Position numbers and translations under genes: made by a program. The notes beneath the pieces were generated by a model. It saw only the letters and a program-made list of their open reading frames with translations, searched no databases and was not told the origin of the DNA. A stretch of DNA of 64,000 nt from Mesostigma viride (Eukaryota; Streptophyta; Mesostigmatophyceae; Mesostigmatales; Mesostigmataceae), in the NCBI GenBank assembly GCA_009746045.1, contig RPFO01000015.1, forward strand, positions 590,029-654,028, in the 5' to 3' direction. Below are positions 1 to 11,048 of this stretch, piece by piece; within the stretch, counting starts at the first letter, position 1, and the number at the start of each line of letters is the position of its first letter.

Positions 1-996
<996 letters not shown>

Positions 997-1182
997 ACAG
1001 CCCTGCGTGTCATCAGTAGAAGAAGGTCAGCGCTCCAAGCATGAAACTACTGATTATTGAAGCAGTCAATCTATACACTAGTCTCGTAGCCCATGGCACC
1101 ACTTGGCGTGTGCGGCAGGTTTGGGGTGTGCTTGAAAGGATGGTTATTTTCGTTGGTTCCTTCTTCATTTTGTTGGTTTGTG

Positions 1183-1400
1183 AGCTGGGCTGGGCTGGGC
1201 TGGGCTGGGCTGGGCTGGGCTGGGCTGGGCTGGGCTGGGCTGGGCTGGGCTGGGCTGAGCTGGGCTGGGCTGGGCTGGGCTGGGCTGGGCTGGGCTGGGC
1301 TGGGCTGGGCTGGGCTGGGCTGGGCTGGGCTGGGCTGGGCTGGGCTGGGCTGGGCTGGGCTGGGCTGGGCTGGGCTGGGCTGGGCTGGGCTGGGCTGGGC
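1183..1400. repeat. (GGGCT)n pentanucleotide array 1
   Basis: About 43 head-to-tail copies of GGGCT with a single G-to-A variant near 1258. Because 5 is not a multiple of 3, every frame is open through it, giving Trp-Ala-Gly-Leu-Gly type peptides on + and Pro-Ala-Gln-Pro-Ser on -. The open frames here are therefore not evidence of coding. Runs of G3 separated by 2 bases fit a G-quadruplex pattern on the + strand. Confidence 0.95.
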
Positions 1401-2910
1401 CGGGTAGGGCTGCAGTATGTCTGAAGTTTGGGGGGAATCTGGACGGTCCGGACGAGGCCGTGAAGCAACCAAGTGGGGAGGGTCCGGGGGTGGGCGGGTG
1501 CTGGTGAATTTTTTCTGGGAAAAACATAAAATGGTGATAGGATTACTATCATGGTGATATTGTCTCCCTTTGCATTCTTACAAACTGCATCATCGCCTTC
1601 GTGACAAAACCCAGGCAAGAAGGGTAGCTGATGGCCCTGGGCATTAATTCAAGTCTCAGCCTAGCTGCACCAAACACGTGTTTGCAGTGTGCATCCATAG
1701 GCAGCCAAGCTACCAAGCACCAAGACAAATTAAGTGTGATAAAAGGCTGTTTGTGGAGTGTGGGCAGGGCCAAGCCACGCATCCAGTACAGCAAATAGCT
1801 TGGGTGTAAAGTAATATATTGTTCGGGTGTAAAGTAATATATTGTTCGGGTGTAAAGCAAAGCAATAGATAATGCAAATCCATGATAGTGCTTAGCAGTT
1901 CACGATAAAGGACCATTCTTTGGAACCTCTTGACTTTACTGGAAATAATCTTTTGAAGCCGCTTGTCTCTGGGTTGATGCCCACTTGGCCAGGACACTGC
2001 TTCGGCCCCTGGCATTTTTCTACTGTGTAAAAGCCCTGCTTTTTACGTCTGCCCTCGTTTCCAGAGGCAAATGCGCAGCCTTCCTTCCTAGTTTAGCGGC
2101 TCCGTGGTTACTTTGGTAATTCCCAGCACCGCAATGTCCCCGTTCCTTCTTTTCAGAATTCATAGCTACTTCTCTGACTGACAACAAGGGTGTAGCGACA
2201 GCTTTAGGATTGGCTTCCAACTGCCTCCATTGTCTTTGTGTGCATTCGCATGTATGCGGAGGTTCTCGTTCCTTAACTATTGCCAGCATGCGCTTAGCAA
2301 GCATGGTGTTTGCTGCTTGCTACTTGCTGCTTTTGATTTTCGTTTGACATCCGGCGCAGTTCCGGTTTGTATTTTGCGCGGCCTGGGGTTGCCTGTCTTC
2401 CCCAACCTCCGGTTGCTAGCAAAATTTTTCAATAATACTTGCAAAAGCATGCATGTCCCAATGTTTCCCACCCATTCTCTAGCGCAACATTAGCCCAACA
2501 CATCACCGTAATCGGACCTGTTTTAGCTGAGTTGCTGCCATTCTCGCAGCCTCCCTCATTGTTTTCATGCAAGGGGGAAAGCCCGGCATGACATTTGTGT
2601 GGCTGTCCAGTGCCTGCTGACAGACATTACAAGTGTGCCTACAGTCTGACACACAAGAAGAGGAATGTACCAAGTATTCACCAATTTGTTTCTGACAAAC
2701 AGAGGTATCAAGCGGCACAACATGGAATCCAAAAGTCCGTAGGCCCGGCGCCACGCCGCGCCGTGCCAGCCAGCGGCCCAGCTTGCTGCATGCTGGCTGC
2801 TAGGCTCTGTCGTGGCGGGGCCCCCGGACACCTACCGGACGCGTCCCGACGGCCGTGCGGCTTCCGGACATTTGAACAGAATATCCGGATCCGGACCATT
2901 AGCAGAAACG
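1401..2910. other. Non-coding stretch, no gene seen
   Basis: Only short unsupported reading frames are present. A 23 bp unit beginning GGGTGTAAAG is repeated about 2.4 times at 1802-1857. I see no splice-supported exon or RNA gene. Confidence 0.5.
1802..1857. repeat. 23 bp tandem repeat, about 2.4 copies
   Basis: Two exact copies of a 23 bp unit beginning GGGTGTAAAGTAATATATTG at 1802 and 1825, followed by a partial third. Confidence 0.85.
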
Positions 2911-2911
2911 T

Positions 2912-3115
2912 GGCTGGGCTGGGCTGGGCTGGGCTGGGCTGGGCTGGGCTGGGCTGGGCTGGGCTGGGCTGGGCTGGGCTGGGCTGGGCTGGGCTGGGCT
3001 GGGCTGGGCTGGGCTGGGCTGGGCTGGGCTGGGCTGGGCTGGGCTGGGCTGGGCTGGGCTGGGCTGGGCTGGGCTGGGCTGGGCTGCGCTGGGACGGGCG
3101 GGGCGGGGCGGGGCT
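2912..3115. repeat. (GGGCT)n pentanucleotide array 2
   Basis: About 34 near-perfect GGGCT copies run to 3085 and then decay into GGGCG/GGGAC variants up to about 3115. The orientation is the same as array 1, 1.5 kb upstream. The array ends against a T-run and the motif GGCTTGCCAGGCACA at 3137-3151, which recurs in element D1. Confidence 0.95.
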
Positions 3116-3386
3116 GTTTCAGAAATTTTTTTTTTTGGCTTGCCAGGCACAGTTCTTGTCGTTGCACTCGGAGTGCAGTCAGCAATCTGTATGTAGTGCA
3201 ACCGTACTTTCTACTCGCCGTATGGCCATCGATAGTTTTCTGATCGAGTGCATTATTATGTTCCTTCGGATGCTGTGCTTTGTTCTTCATGGTGAACACC
3301 ACAGCTGGGCGTCCAAAAAGCAAAGAAAACTGCAACCGGCAAGTCGACAGCAAAAGCCAAGCCTGCTGTGAGTCACCGCCGGGACC

Positions 3387-5514
3387 ATGCAGCTGCCTGC
3401 CAGCCTCGAGGCTGAAAGGGCCGCCAAGATTGCAGCTTTGCAGGCCCAAATCGACGCTATCAACGCGCAGTTCGACCAGCAGATGAGCGCCGTGCCGGCA
3501 CCCCCTCTCGTGGCCATGCCACCACCACCCATGCCAGGCTGTCCATCTGCCCCCGTGCTGGCACGTAAGTTCCCTTTTTTTCCCCTTTGGTATACGGGCC
3601 TTACTGTTGCTTCATGAAAACTTACAACGTATCAATTTGCCTGTATTTACCCTTCAACTTTGTGCATTATTATCTTTATGAAGTCCCACACGTTTTTTTT
3701 GTGTATATTGGTTTTCTTTGTGTTTCATTCAAGCTGACTTTTGACTTCTTTAATTGCATGTGTCTTTCCTTTTTCATCCAGCCGTGGACCTGGCTGGCAC
3801 AGTGACACCGGTGCTGGTGCCCATCCTGGCACCTGAACCAGGTCCAAATGTGAAGCCCCACTATTCGAAGCAATTATCGCTTCTGCTCGCATGCGAGTCT
3901 CCATGTATCGATTCAAAGGCCCTGCCCCAGCCCACTCCGGGGGCTGCTGGTGATGAACCTGTGACGCTGTTTCCGGTGGTCAGCTCTACTTCGCCCGTGC
4001 AGCAGGACATTCCCTGTAAGTAATATCAGATCACTTCCAAACTGGGTTGTTTTATTCTTGTCTCTTTTTGCATTGGCATACCTGTATTTTACTTAGCAAG
4101 TATCTCAGTTTCTGCACTGACGATGCACTCTAATCTTCTTTTCGCTCAACCTTATTAAGACCTTGCTATGTTCGTTTGCCACCATAGCATACATAACCCC
4201 CATTCACCAGCAGCTTCCCCGTTTCCCATTTGTAAATGCATTCCCTGTTTGTTTTTATGATCCCAACAAAGTCTCTCTTTTGCAATTGATGTGTGCAGTG
4301 CCTTCGCAGGCTTCTTCAAAGAGGAAGGGCATGACACCAGCGCCAGTTTCCAAGGCCCGGCGCGGATCAACAGAGACCAAGTCCCCATCTGCAACAAAGG
4401 ATCCAGTCCTGCCATCGCCGCAGCCTCTAGAAGAGAACATTGCCGTCCTTCCACAGCCGCCAACAGCACCTAAGACACGTGCTCAGTGCCCACCACCTTC
4501 AGATCTGGGGTTGATGCACTACATCAAGCAGGTGCTCCCTCAGGCCACTGTGGTGCCTCTTCCAGCAGAGGTGACAACGACCAACGTACCGGTTGGCACC
4601 ATCATAGCTCAAAAATGGTTGCTGAAGGCGCGCAAGCAGCTGAGATTGGGGGATGAGTTGGTGTGGGATGTAGGCCGCATTGCTATGGTCAAGCCACGGA
4701 ACAAGTCCCCGTGGACGCTTGCGTTTCCTAACGGGGATGAGCCAGAATCAAGGTATTGCTTTGATCTGAGGAAATTGCACTACGGTGAGGAGGGGTCTGG
4801 CGAGCTCTCATGGGTGATGTTGGGCAATGTTACGGTGAACGACCTGCCTGGAAAGGCAGAAGAAACGAACACGAGTCAAGTGCCTTCCCCCCCGGATGTG
4901 CCGGCCCCACTGCCACCCTCCACGGCCGTGCCAGCCCCTCTGGCCCCACTGCTGCCACCCTCCACGGCCGTGCCAGCCCCTCCGGCCCCACTGCTGCCAC
5001 CCTACACGGCCGTGCCAGCCCCTCCGGCCCCACTGCCACCCTCCACGGCCGTGCCAGCCCCTCCGGCCCCACTGCCACCCTCCACGGCCGTGCCAGCCCC
5101 TCCGGCCCCACTGCCACCCTCCACGGGAGGACCAGAGTCATCGGTGGAATCCGTGCTTGCCAACATGATGTTGCAGTTGAAAAAAATGCAAGAGGAGCTC
5201 GCTGAGAAGAACGCCATCATCAACAAACAAGCGGAGAGATCTGCACCGACAGAATCCTGCTCAAGCCTACCAATCCCATGTGTAAGTTCCGCAGCTCCTC
5301 AGATACGGAAATGTTACCATCTTTATAATTGTGGATGCCTTGATTAGTTTGCATTGCGGTTTTGTTGTGTATTCTTTTTCTGACTACTTGCGCAACCCAA
5401 TGGTCCAAACTCTCTGCTGTTTGCGTGCAGGAAAATACCCCGGACAGCGCGGCACAAGCAAAACACTGCGAGCTGCTGAATGGCCAGAAGGCAGAAGGCA
5501 TGGCATCAAACTGA
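3387..5514 (+). CDS. Four-exon gene for a 492-residue Pro/Ala-rich coiled-coil protein, function unknown
   Basis: Model: exons 3387-3564, 3782-4015, 4299-5281 and 5431-5514. All introns are GT(A)AGT...AG, the phases 1, 1 and 0 are consistent, and the 1479 coding bases end at TGA 5512-5514, which supports the model strongly. The N-terminus holds a short helical segment ([20 protein letters not shown]). A Pro-rich linker follows, then a conserved-looking globular part of about 120 residues in exon 3 (from [10 protein letters not shown] to the [10 protein letters not shown] region), then a tandem Pro-Ala repeat and a C-terminal coiled coil ([14 protein letters not shown]). An in-frame stop at 3369-3371 precedes the ATG, but an upstream exon cannot be excluded: the 3290-3367 stretch looks coding and ends at a GTGAGT. 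I do not recognise the globular domain. Its position near a terminal motif array suggests it is cargo of mobile element D0. Confidence 0.65.
4899..5125 (+). repeat. Coding minisatellite, Pro-Ala repeats
   Basis: About six units of 39-48 bp encode variants of [13 protein letters not shown] inside exon 3 of the preceding gene. Unit number probably varies between alleles. Confidence 0.85.
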
Positions 5515-6039
5515 GTCCAGCCAGTTTTGGAATAGCTGTAAGTTTTCACGATCAGGGTGCACAGGATTCCATTTTTTTGCACTACAAAGCGATTTTTTTG
5601 TCTCGTGTACGAGCGTGATTTTTTACTGTCTCGTCATTTTGGATTTGGTGTACATTTGCACATCCTGCAGCCTTTCTGATTCTGGCCCTGCCTTGCTGCT
5701 TTGTCCTTCTTAATTGTGCTCCTACGTGCAGGAAGACGTAGAACGAAACATGCGGACTCTGAACAGTATGGGAGAGGCATGAGAACTCTTCTCGTGAAGA
5801 ATTGTGTGAAGATGTACACAAACTTCCCTGATTCCAAGAATGAATCAGTTTTTCCCTTTCAGCAAGACATGACTACGAATGTCAGTTGACAGCATGTTTG
5901 CTGTGGATGATGTATGCAAGCTGTAACATGATATTTATCAATGTAATAAATGCACTGATTGTGAGTCATGCCCCTGTTGTAATCATCTTGCATTGTCGTA
6001 TTTCTGTCGGTCCCTGATAACACCATTTTTTTGTCCCAG
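5515..6039. other. 3' flank of the four-exon gene, no gene seen
   Basis: T-rich stretches and short frames only. An AATAAA sequence at 5946-5951 could serve as the polyadenylation signal of the upstream gene. A GTAAGTTTTC at 5539 could be a donor if the transcript is spliced in its 3' UTR. Confidence 0.35.
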
Positions 6040-6425
6040 AATGGCTGGAGAATTCGCCTGTGCATGTTCTTGATTTTCTTGAGATTCTACTCGTTTTTTT
6101 GTCATGAGATTTTCTTGAGATTCTACTCGTTTTTTTGTCCTGAGATTGTCCTGAGATTTTGTCCTGAGATTTTCACTACAAAGTCAAAATCTCAAGACCT
6201 GAGTTTTTCACCAGAAATCTCAGGACCCGAGGTGTGCACGTACCAGATTTTGTGAAGACGAAAAAAATCAGGAAAAATCAGGGCAATCTCAGGAAAAATT
6301 AAGAAAAATCTCAAGACGATCTCAAGACAATCTCAAGATATCTCAGGATTTCTCAGGATTTCTCAGGATTTCTCAAAAAAAAACTCAGGACGATATCAAG
6401 AAATATCAGGACGAATTTTTTCCGA
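6040..6425. repeat. Array of TCTCAGGA/TCCTGAGA motifs, probable subterminal region of DNA transposon D0
   Basis: Around 20 variants of TCTCAGGA, TCTCAAGA and their complements occur in both orientations in this AT-rich block. It stops abruptly next to LINE coding sequence at about 6430. D2 (9796-17352) ends in a comparable block built from a different short motif. The matching left end would lie outside the window, so calling this a transposon end is inference. Confidence 0.45.
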
Positions 6426-6429
6426 CTTC

Positions 6430-7238
6430 CTAGTGAAGCAACAGCGGCTAGGTGGCCTGCAGACCGAGCAGGACCCGGCGGCGCCCCCACCGGCGGTCCC
6501 ACCGTACATGCTCATCAACCGCTACATCCTGGACGGCTACGGCGAATGGGATCTGCAACAACTAGACATCCCCAAGGACGCCTCGGTGGGCAGCCAGCTC
6601 TACCCATACATCACCTCGGCCAATCAACCCAACAACTCTGCACCGTCGCTGCGGATAACAGCCCCAGCTTGTTGATGCACAAGCCCATGGGGGCTAGGAC
6701 AGGGCGGCCACTTGACATCTGGACGGAAACGGAGGACTTTCTCAAAGGTAACCAGCTCGCCACGCTTGTACAAGTCTCCCGAAACGAGCGCCGGCTGTCC
6801 ATAATGTTAGACGCTTCAATTGACGGCTACCGCCCCTGGGCTGGCACCATTCATATCCTGAAAACACTAGTGCCATGCCTCACATCCAAGGAAGGAGACT
6901 CCACATTCGCAACAGCCGGGGCTCGCTTGGTCTGGACCGACGAGGAGGACGCACTGAAATCCATCGGGGTTACGTCGGCCAAACTCAAGAGCATCCTCCG
7001 ACGCGTCCCCGGGGCAAACTACGTGGATCCCCCGGGAGCGCACAACCACCAGCCGTCACCGTCTGATCCGGCGGCACGGCTGCCGGTCCTACCCCATGAT
7101 CTCGACATGGTGCCCTCCTCAACCGGCTCTCTGGAGGAAGCGACAGCGCAGGACGACCCCTCGGCCAAACGGGCGCAGCCAACGGTCACCAAAGCCGACG
7201 CACCCAAGCGGGCGCGTGCGTCGTCTTCAAAAGCATGA
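6430..7238 (+). pseudogene. LINE ORF1-like fragment (piece 1a of the split LINE)
   Basis: GC-rich coding-like sequence reads first in one frame (6433-6675, with LINRYILDGYGEWDLQQLD) and then, after a frame change around 6650, in another to a stop at 7236-7238, ending with the basic tail PKRARASSSKA. It has no recognised domain. Its place immediately before reverse-transcriptase C-terminal sequence suggests a LINE ORF1 or gag-like remnant. The EN and RT core expected between this piece and the next is missing, so an internal deletion is likely. The 5' edge is abutted by the D0 motif array. Confidence 0.45.
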
Positions 7239-7394
7239 GAGTCCACGGGCTTGCATATTGGCAGAACAACCAACCCGACTCTCCAACCTACTAACCTGGC
7301 GGTGACATGGGTCCCGCCAGGAGGATACCACCTTTTGCATAACTGCCCTATCGGTCGGACAGCCGAAGGGAGGTTATTGGAAGTCAAAACCTTT

Positions 7395-7833
7395 TTATAC
7401 GACGAATCACAACAACTGGGCTAACTTACTGGTGTACATGCAACAGGTGGCCAACCGCTGGGCTGGCGTACACCGCCTCAGCCTCCGGGGCAAGGTCCTC
7501 GTTACGAACGAGCTGCTATTCTCCAAGCTGCTGTACTTCGGTCAGGCCCACCCACCGGATGAACACACCGTGTCGCTTATTCAACGACTGGGGCATAACT
7601 TTGTTTGGAAAAAATCGAGCGATCTCAGCCGCCAGGTACACGGATGGATCAGAGAGTCAATGTCTTTTATGCCGTGGCCTCTTGGAGGACTAGGCCTACA
7701 CAATATGCAATGGCGTTTATGGTCTGTGTATGCCAAACAAGTTATTGCTGCCCACATTGGTGTCAACACACACCCTGGATGTCTTCTGGCACGTGTAACC
7801 CTCTCACGTCTTACTCATCACTCCCATGGTATG
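7395..7833 (+). pseudogene. LINE pol fragment: RT thumb/C-terminal region (piece 1b)
   Basis: The frame containing 7432-7833 reads WAGVHRLSLRGKVLVTNELL, then FVWK and PLGGLGLHNMQWRLW. This is the pattern seen after the RT core in L1-type non-LTR retrotransposons (a 'sl.GR..lik.vl' segment, then 'FlW' and 'GGLG'). The catalytic RT motifs are absent. The piece is cut at 7833 by LTR-2, and its last codons lie in the duplicated target GTATG. The frame resumes at 38515. Confidence 0.65.
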
Positions 7834-8239
7834 TGTTACGTCCCGGCCCTTTAGGTCGGACGTAACAATGGAATAAATTACTAAGGCCTTGTGGCCTTTG
7901 TACTAAGTTTTATGGACATTGACTATTGTGTGAATTGGACTAGTTATTTTGGTCCTAGGTTGCCCTTTTAGGGGCCGGTGCGGTGGCGCCGCGCCAGTTC
8001 TGAGTCTATCTGTAGTACTAGGCGTGGATCCTGTAGTTGAGGGTCGATGTCGGCCCGGATCCTACGTGGAAAGATTGGCTTGGATTGGTCCAGGGAAATT
8101 GGCGTGTATCTGCGCCGCAATCAACCTAGGTTAAATTGGTCCGAGGACGAGAGTCTCGTCCTCTTGGTTTAATGAATGATACGTGCGAATACGCCTACAC
8201 ATTGAGCCCGGGGCAATTATCCATTTGTAATTGGTGTTG

Positions 8240-8252
8240 CTAGCCAATATAA
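8240..8252 (+). promoter_or_regulatory. Candidate TATA element in LTR-2 U3
   Basis: The sequence AGCCAATATAAGTG occurs in both LTR copies (8240 and about 38333), in the position where a U3 core promoter would lie. It is assigned by motif alone. In the left copy it no longer drives LTR-2, because LTR-3 interrupts downstream. Confidence 0.3.
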
Positions 8253-8317
8253 GTGTGTACTAATTAGCTTGGCATCAAGCCGTGATGCCAGATATCTCAC
8301 GACTCACGTCGTGAAGC

Positions 8318-8322
8318 GCAAC
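8318..8322. repeat. LTR-3 target-site duplication GCAAC (left copy)
   Basis: GCAAC at 8318-8322 matches GCAAC at 27358-27362. The intact 3' LTR of LTR-2 has one GCAAC at the equivalent place, which proves the insertion point. Confidence 0.95.
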
Positions 8323-8893
8323 TGTTACGCCTCGGGTATCTACCACTACCTCTACCTCTACCTGGCCTGATGCTACCTAAACTAGTCAAGCCACCTCTAG
8401 TTAAACCCCTAGCGAAAGACGAACGAGACGATCCAGATCTCAATGCATTAACGTAAGTATTGCTATAATACGCCATAAGCCATTTACACAACCCGTTTAC
8501 TCCAGGAATAGAGGAAGGAAACACAACTACACTGCCGTGACCCAAGCCTATATGTGTTAATTCATTTAACACACGCCGAGTGCACACACGAGGGGTAGAA
8601 CGTGCATAAATGGTCACCAACGGTCCAACACGCTCGGGCCGACATGGCCCTCGCCTACAGATGCACGCTGGTCCACTACATCTACAGATGCACGCTGGTC
8701 CACTACATTCTACCAAAGGATCAGGACCACTAGTAAAGTACGCGGCGCGGCGCCCCAAAGGCACCCAATGTACCACGGTACTGTTACGAGGACAATAGTG
8801 TCCCGGTAGGAGCTACACGTAAACCTAGGGACAACCGAGGCAAAAGACCTAATTTACGTCCGTAACTACAACGAATTGTTACGCGACGTAACA
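8323..8893 (-). repeat. LTR-3 3' LTR
   Basis: 571 bp, TG...CA, same length and apparent sequence as 26787-27357. It contains a 24 bp tandem duplication (CTACAGATGCACGCTGGTCC and following) near 8656-8705. In element orientation it begins with the inverted repeat TGTTACG-TCG-CGTAACA. Confidence 0.93.
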
Positions 8894-8908
8894 CCTCCCC
8901 CCCCACAA
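8894..8908 (-). promoter_or_regulatory. LTR-3 polypurine tract
   Basis: The + strand CCTCCCCCCCCCACA immediately inside the left LTR reads on - as a G-rich polypurine run abutting the 3' LTR, where plus-strand DNA synthesis is primed. LTR-2 has a very similar tract. Confidence 0.8.
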
Positions 8909-9263
8909 AGGTAGGGAGCCCTCTCCCTACGCACAGGGAGGAAAACAAGGGGTAGGAAACCTAATGCACCCAGCACACACCAACACAATCGGCAGACCAT
9001 CCAAGATACAAGGCACCAACGTATTAACTCGGTCTCCACCACCACGCCGGGAGGTGTAGGGTTAGCCAGCACCAAGCCTGGTGGTAGGTTCCCCTAACTG
9101 CCTGGAACAAAGTCCTTGCCGGGGGGGACGGCACTGGGCAGGACACACAGAGTAAACAAATCAGTACCAAGGACCAAGAACGACCAGTCAACTGGCCAGA
9201 ACGTGAGGGCGACTCTATATACCGGAGGGACAACACCCTCAGGTCGGGCCTAAGGCCCTCTAT
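8909..9263. other. LTR-3 3' non-coding segment
   Basis: Between the stop of the third ORF and the polypurine tract. I see no gene. Confidence 0.5.
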
Positions 9264-9795
9264 CTAATGGCCATCCGTCTGGTAGGTACCACGGGAGGCC
9301 AGCAGGACATCCAGGTACGCCTGGTAGTGAGACACATCCTCAGCATTGTCGTGCCTATCTACAGTGAGGAAAACATCGGCCCACACGCCGTCAGGAAAAA
9401 GACCCAGGAAGGCCCAGTAATACCTATGCTGCGTAAGAACGACCTGGCCCCGGGCCCAGTCCAGGAAACCACAGGCAAAGAGGCGTAGGAAAGGCTCTAC
9501 CGCGATCAGGCAGAGAGCCCGCAGGAGCAGGCGATGGTACCGGATCCGTGGGCGCATACCCGTCGGGAAGAACAGATCTACCAGGGGCTCCACGTTGGAC
9601 GGCCACAACCGGATATGCCGAATCTCACGGGAGCGCCACCGACGGGCACACTGTCGCGACCCGAACGTCTCGAGGTAGTCGCTAGCCCGGGGAGGAGGAT
9701 GACCCCGAGAGTCCAAACCCTGGCCCGGGATGGGCGCTGGACGACGGGCATCCCACTCTAGGATGGGCTGAAGGACCGTGCTGTAGGAAGGGGTC
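9264..9795 (-). pseudogene. LTR-3 third ORF, C-terminal part (separated by D2)
   Basis: Reads from the D2 boundary to a stop at 9264-9266. It contains QHRYYWAFLGLFPDGVWA, which aligns with HPQYLAGFLAMWPRGTWV near the C-terminus of the LTR-2 third ORF (about 37480-37540); both follow a DW pair. A hydrophobic stretch (LLLRALCLIAVEPFLRLFAC) precedes it, but I would not call a membrane anchor from this alone. The function is unknown; the location is that of env or other accessory genes in LTR elements. The N-terminal part is at 17353-19169. Confidence 0.7.
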
Positions 9796-10070
9796 TGTGA
9801 CATTTTGTGATATTTTTTTATCACAAAATGTCACTTTTGTGACATTTTGTGATAAAAAAATTATAAAACGTGACAAAACGTGACAAAATGTGATAAAACT
9901 GTGACAAATTGTGATCGAGACATGTCATGATTGTGACAAAACGTGACAAACGTGATAAAACCAGCATATTTTGTGATAACGTCATTATCACAAAATGTCA
10001 AAGTGTCACAAAATGTCACAAACCCACAGAAAAACAAAATGTGATAAGGTGATAAATCACGACCACTCAG
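9796..10070. repeat. D2 left terminal/subterminal motif field
   Basis: About 15 variants of TGTGACA / TGTGATA and their complements, starting with the terminal inverted repeat. These repeated sites are candidate transposase-binding sites. Confidence 0.75.
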
Positions 10071-10811
10071 GGGAAGTGATATATCACAAAGCACGCATAA
10101 TGCACATCCGCAGCAAGGAAGTGCGTGCATGCCGCAGCAGAGATGGAGAAGGAAAAGGCCAAGGTGGGACACGGCAAGGTGGCAATGCCAGGAGAGAGAC
10201 AACACGTGCAGCGGTACGGGGCAAGCTTTCAAAGGATGACACCAAGAACTCGCCACTGAGAAAGTTCTTAATTGCAGGTGACAACTTGAAAAACCAGAGG
10301 GGGGTACTGAAAGGAACTGACAAAACAAGCTGGAAACACTCTCAGGTGCATGATAAAATGCACCACAATGTCATGAGCCGTGGGAGACATGGTTTATTGC
10401 AAAAATATCGACTGGGATGTTAAGAAAAACACCAATATTGAACATTCAGGGCAATCGTCATCACGGTCATCAAGTGTCAACCTCCGACCCATCGCTGGCC
10501 AAGCATCCATCATGCTGATCAAAGGTGGCATCGTCAATATCTACACTAAATCACAACACTGCATCATGCATCCATTGCTCTGAGCTCACAACACTGGTAT
10601 GATAAAATGGCAACGGGGAGTGAACATGTTCAGATGGCATGCAACAACCCGATGAAATGGCACAACTGATCAAATACGAACACCAACTGTATTGATACAC
10701 ACACAAGGAACGGTGCACTCAAGCATGGCTGTGGGTGGTGTGCAAAATGGACACCCACAATCATCTCACAAATGCAATATAAAATCTGTTGACCGACAAG
10801 CACAACGGGGC
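10071..10811. other. D2 interior without a recognised gene
   Basis: Short reading frames only, in A-rich sequence with scattered TCATCA stretches. I see nothing I can support. Confidence 0.4.
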
Positions 10812-11048
10812 TCAACAGTCCTCGTCATCAAAGTCATCATCCTCATCATCACTGAAACCATTACGAGGGCTGTCCCAGCCACCATTGCTGAAATATCTGG
10901 ATGACTCTCTAGAAACAATCACAGGACACTGTCGAGTGCTACGGCAATGTGACCAAGGCTCAGAGCCTACAAAATCTGCATCCGCATGTGGCCTCTCGCC
11001 GTGTTGGACTGACGGATGTGCCCAGCCCGACTGTGTTAGGTATATTGC
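10812..11048 (-). CDS. Probable terminal exon of a D2 gene with an acidic C-terminus
   Basis: On the - strand a pyrimidine-rich acceptor (TTTTGTCTTGCATGCAG, AG at 11050-11049) is followed by a 79-codon frame ending with FSDDEDDDFDDEDC and a stop at 10812-10814. An acidic Ser-Asp-rich C-terminus also ends the DUF7869 gene of D1, so this may be the end of the D2 transposase. I could not find the preceding exons with confidence, and no catalytic motif is visible. Confidence 0.35.
   Translation of the reverse strand, partial: AIYLTQSGWAHPSVQHGERPHADADFVGSEPWSHCRSTRQCPVIVSRESSRYFSNGGWDSPRNGFSDDEDDDFDDEDC

Larger units (their letters stand above)
7834..8322 (+). repeat. LTR-2 5' LTR, left piece
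   Basis: First 489 bp of the 5' LTR; the remaining 94 bp are at 27363-27456 beyond LTR-3. It opens with an inverted repeat TGTTACGTCC...GGACGTAACA over 34 bp. It contains CCAATATAAG near 8244, a plausible TATA region for U3. Confidence 0.93.

Noticed and set aside
1041-1618. Long frames across the GGGCT arrays on both strands (also 2595-3449)
   Set aside because: A 5 bp repeat leaves all frames open; the peptides are pure repeat translation with no coding context.
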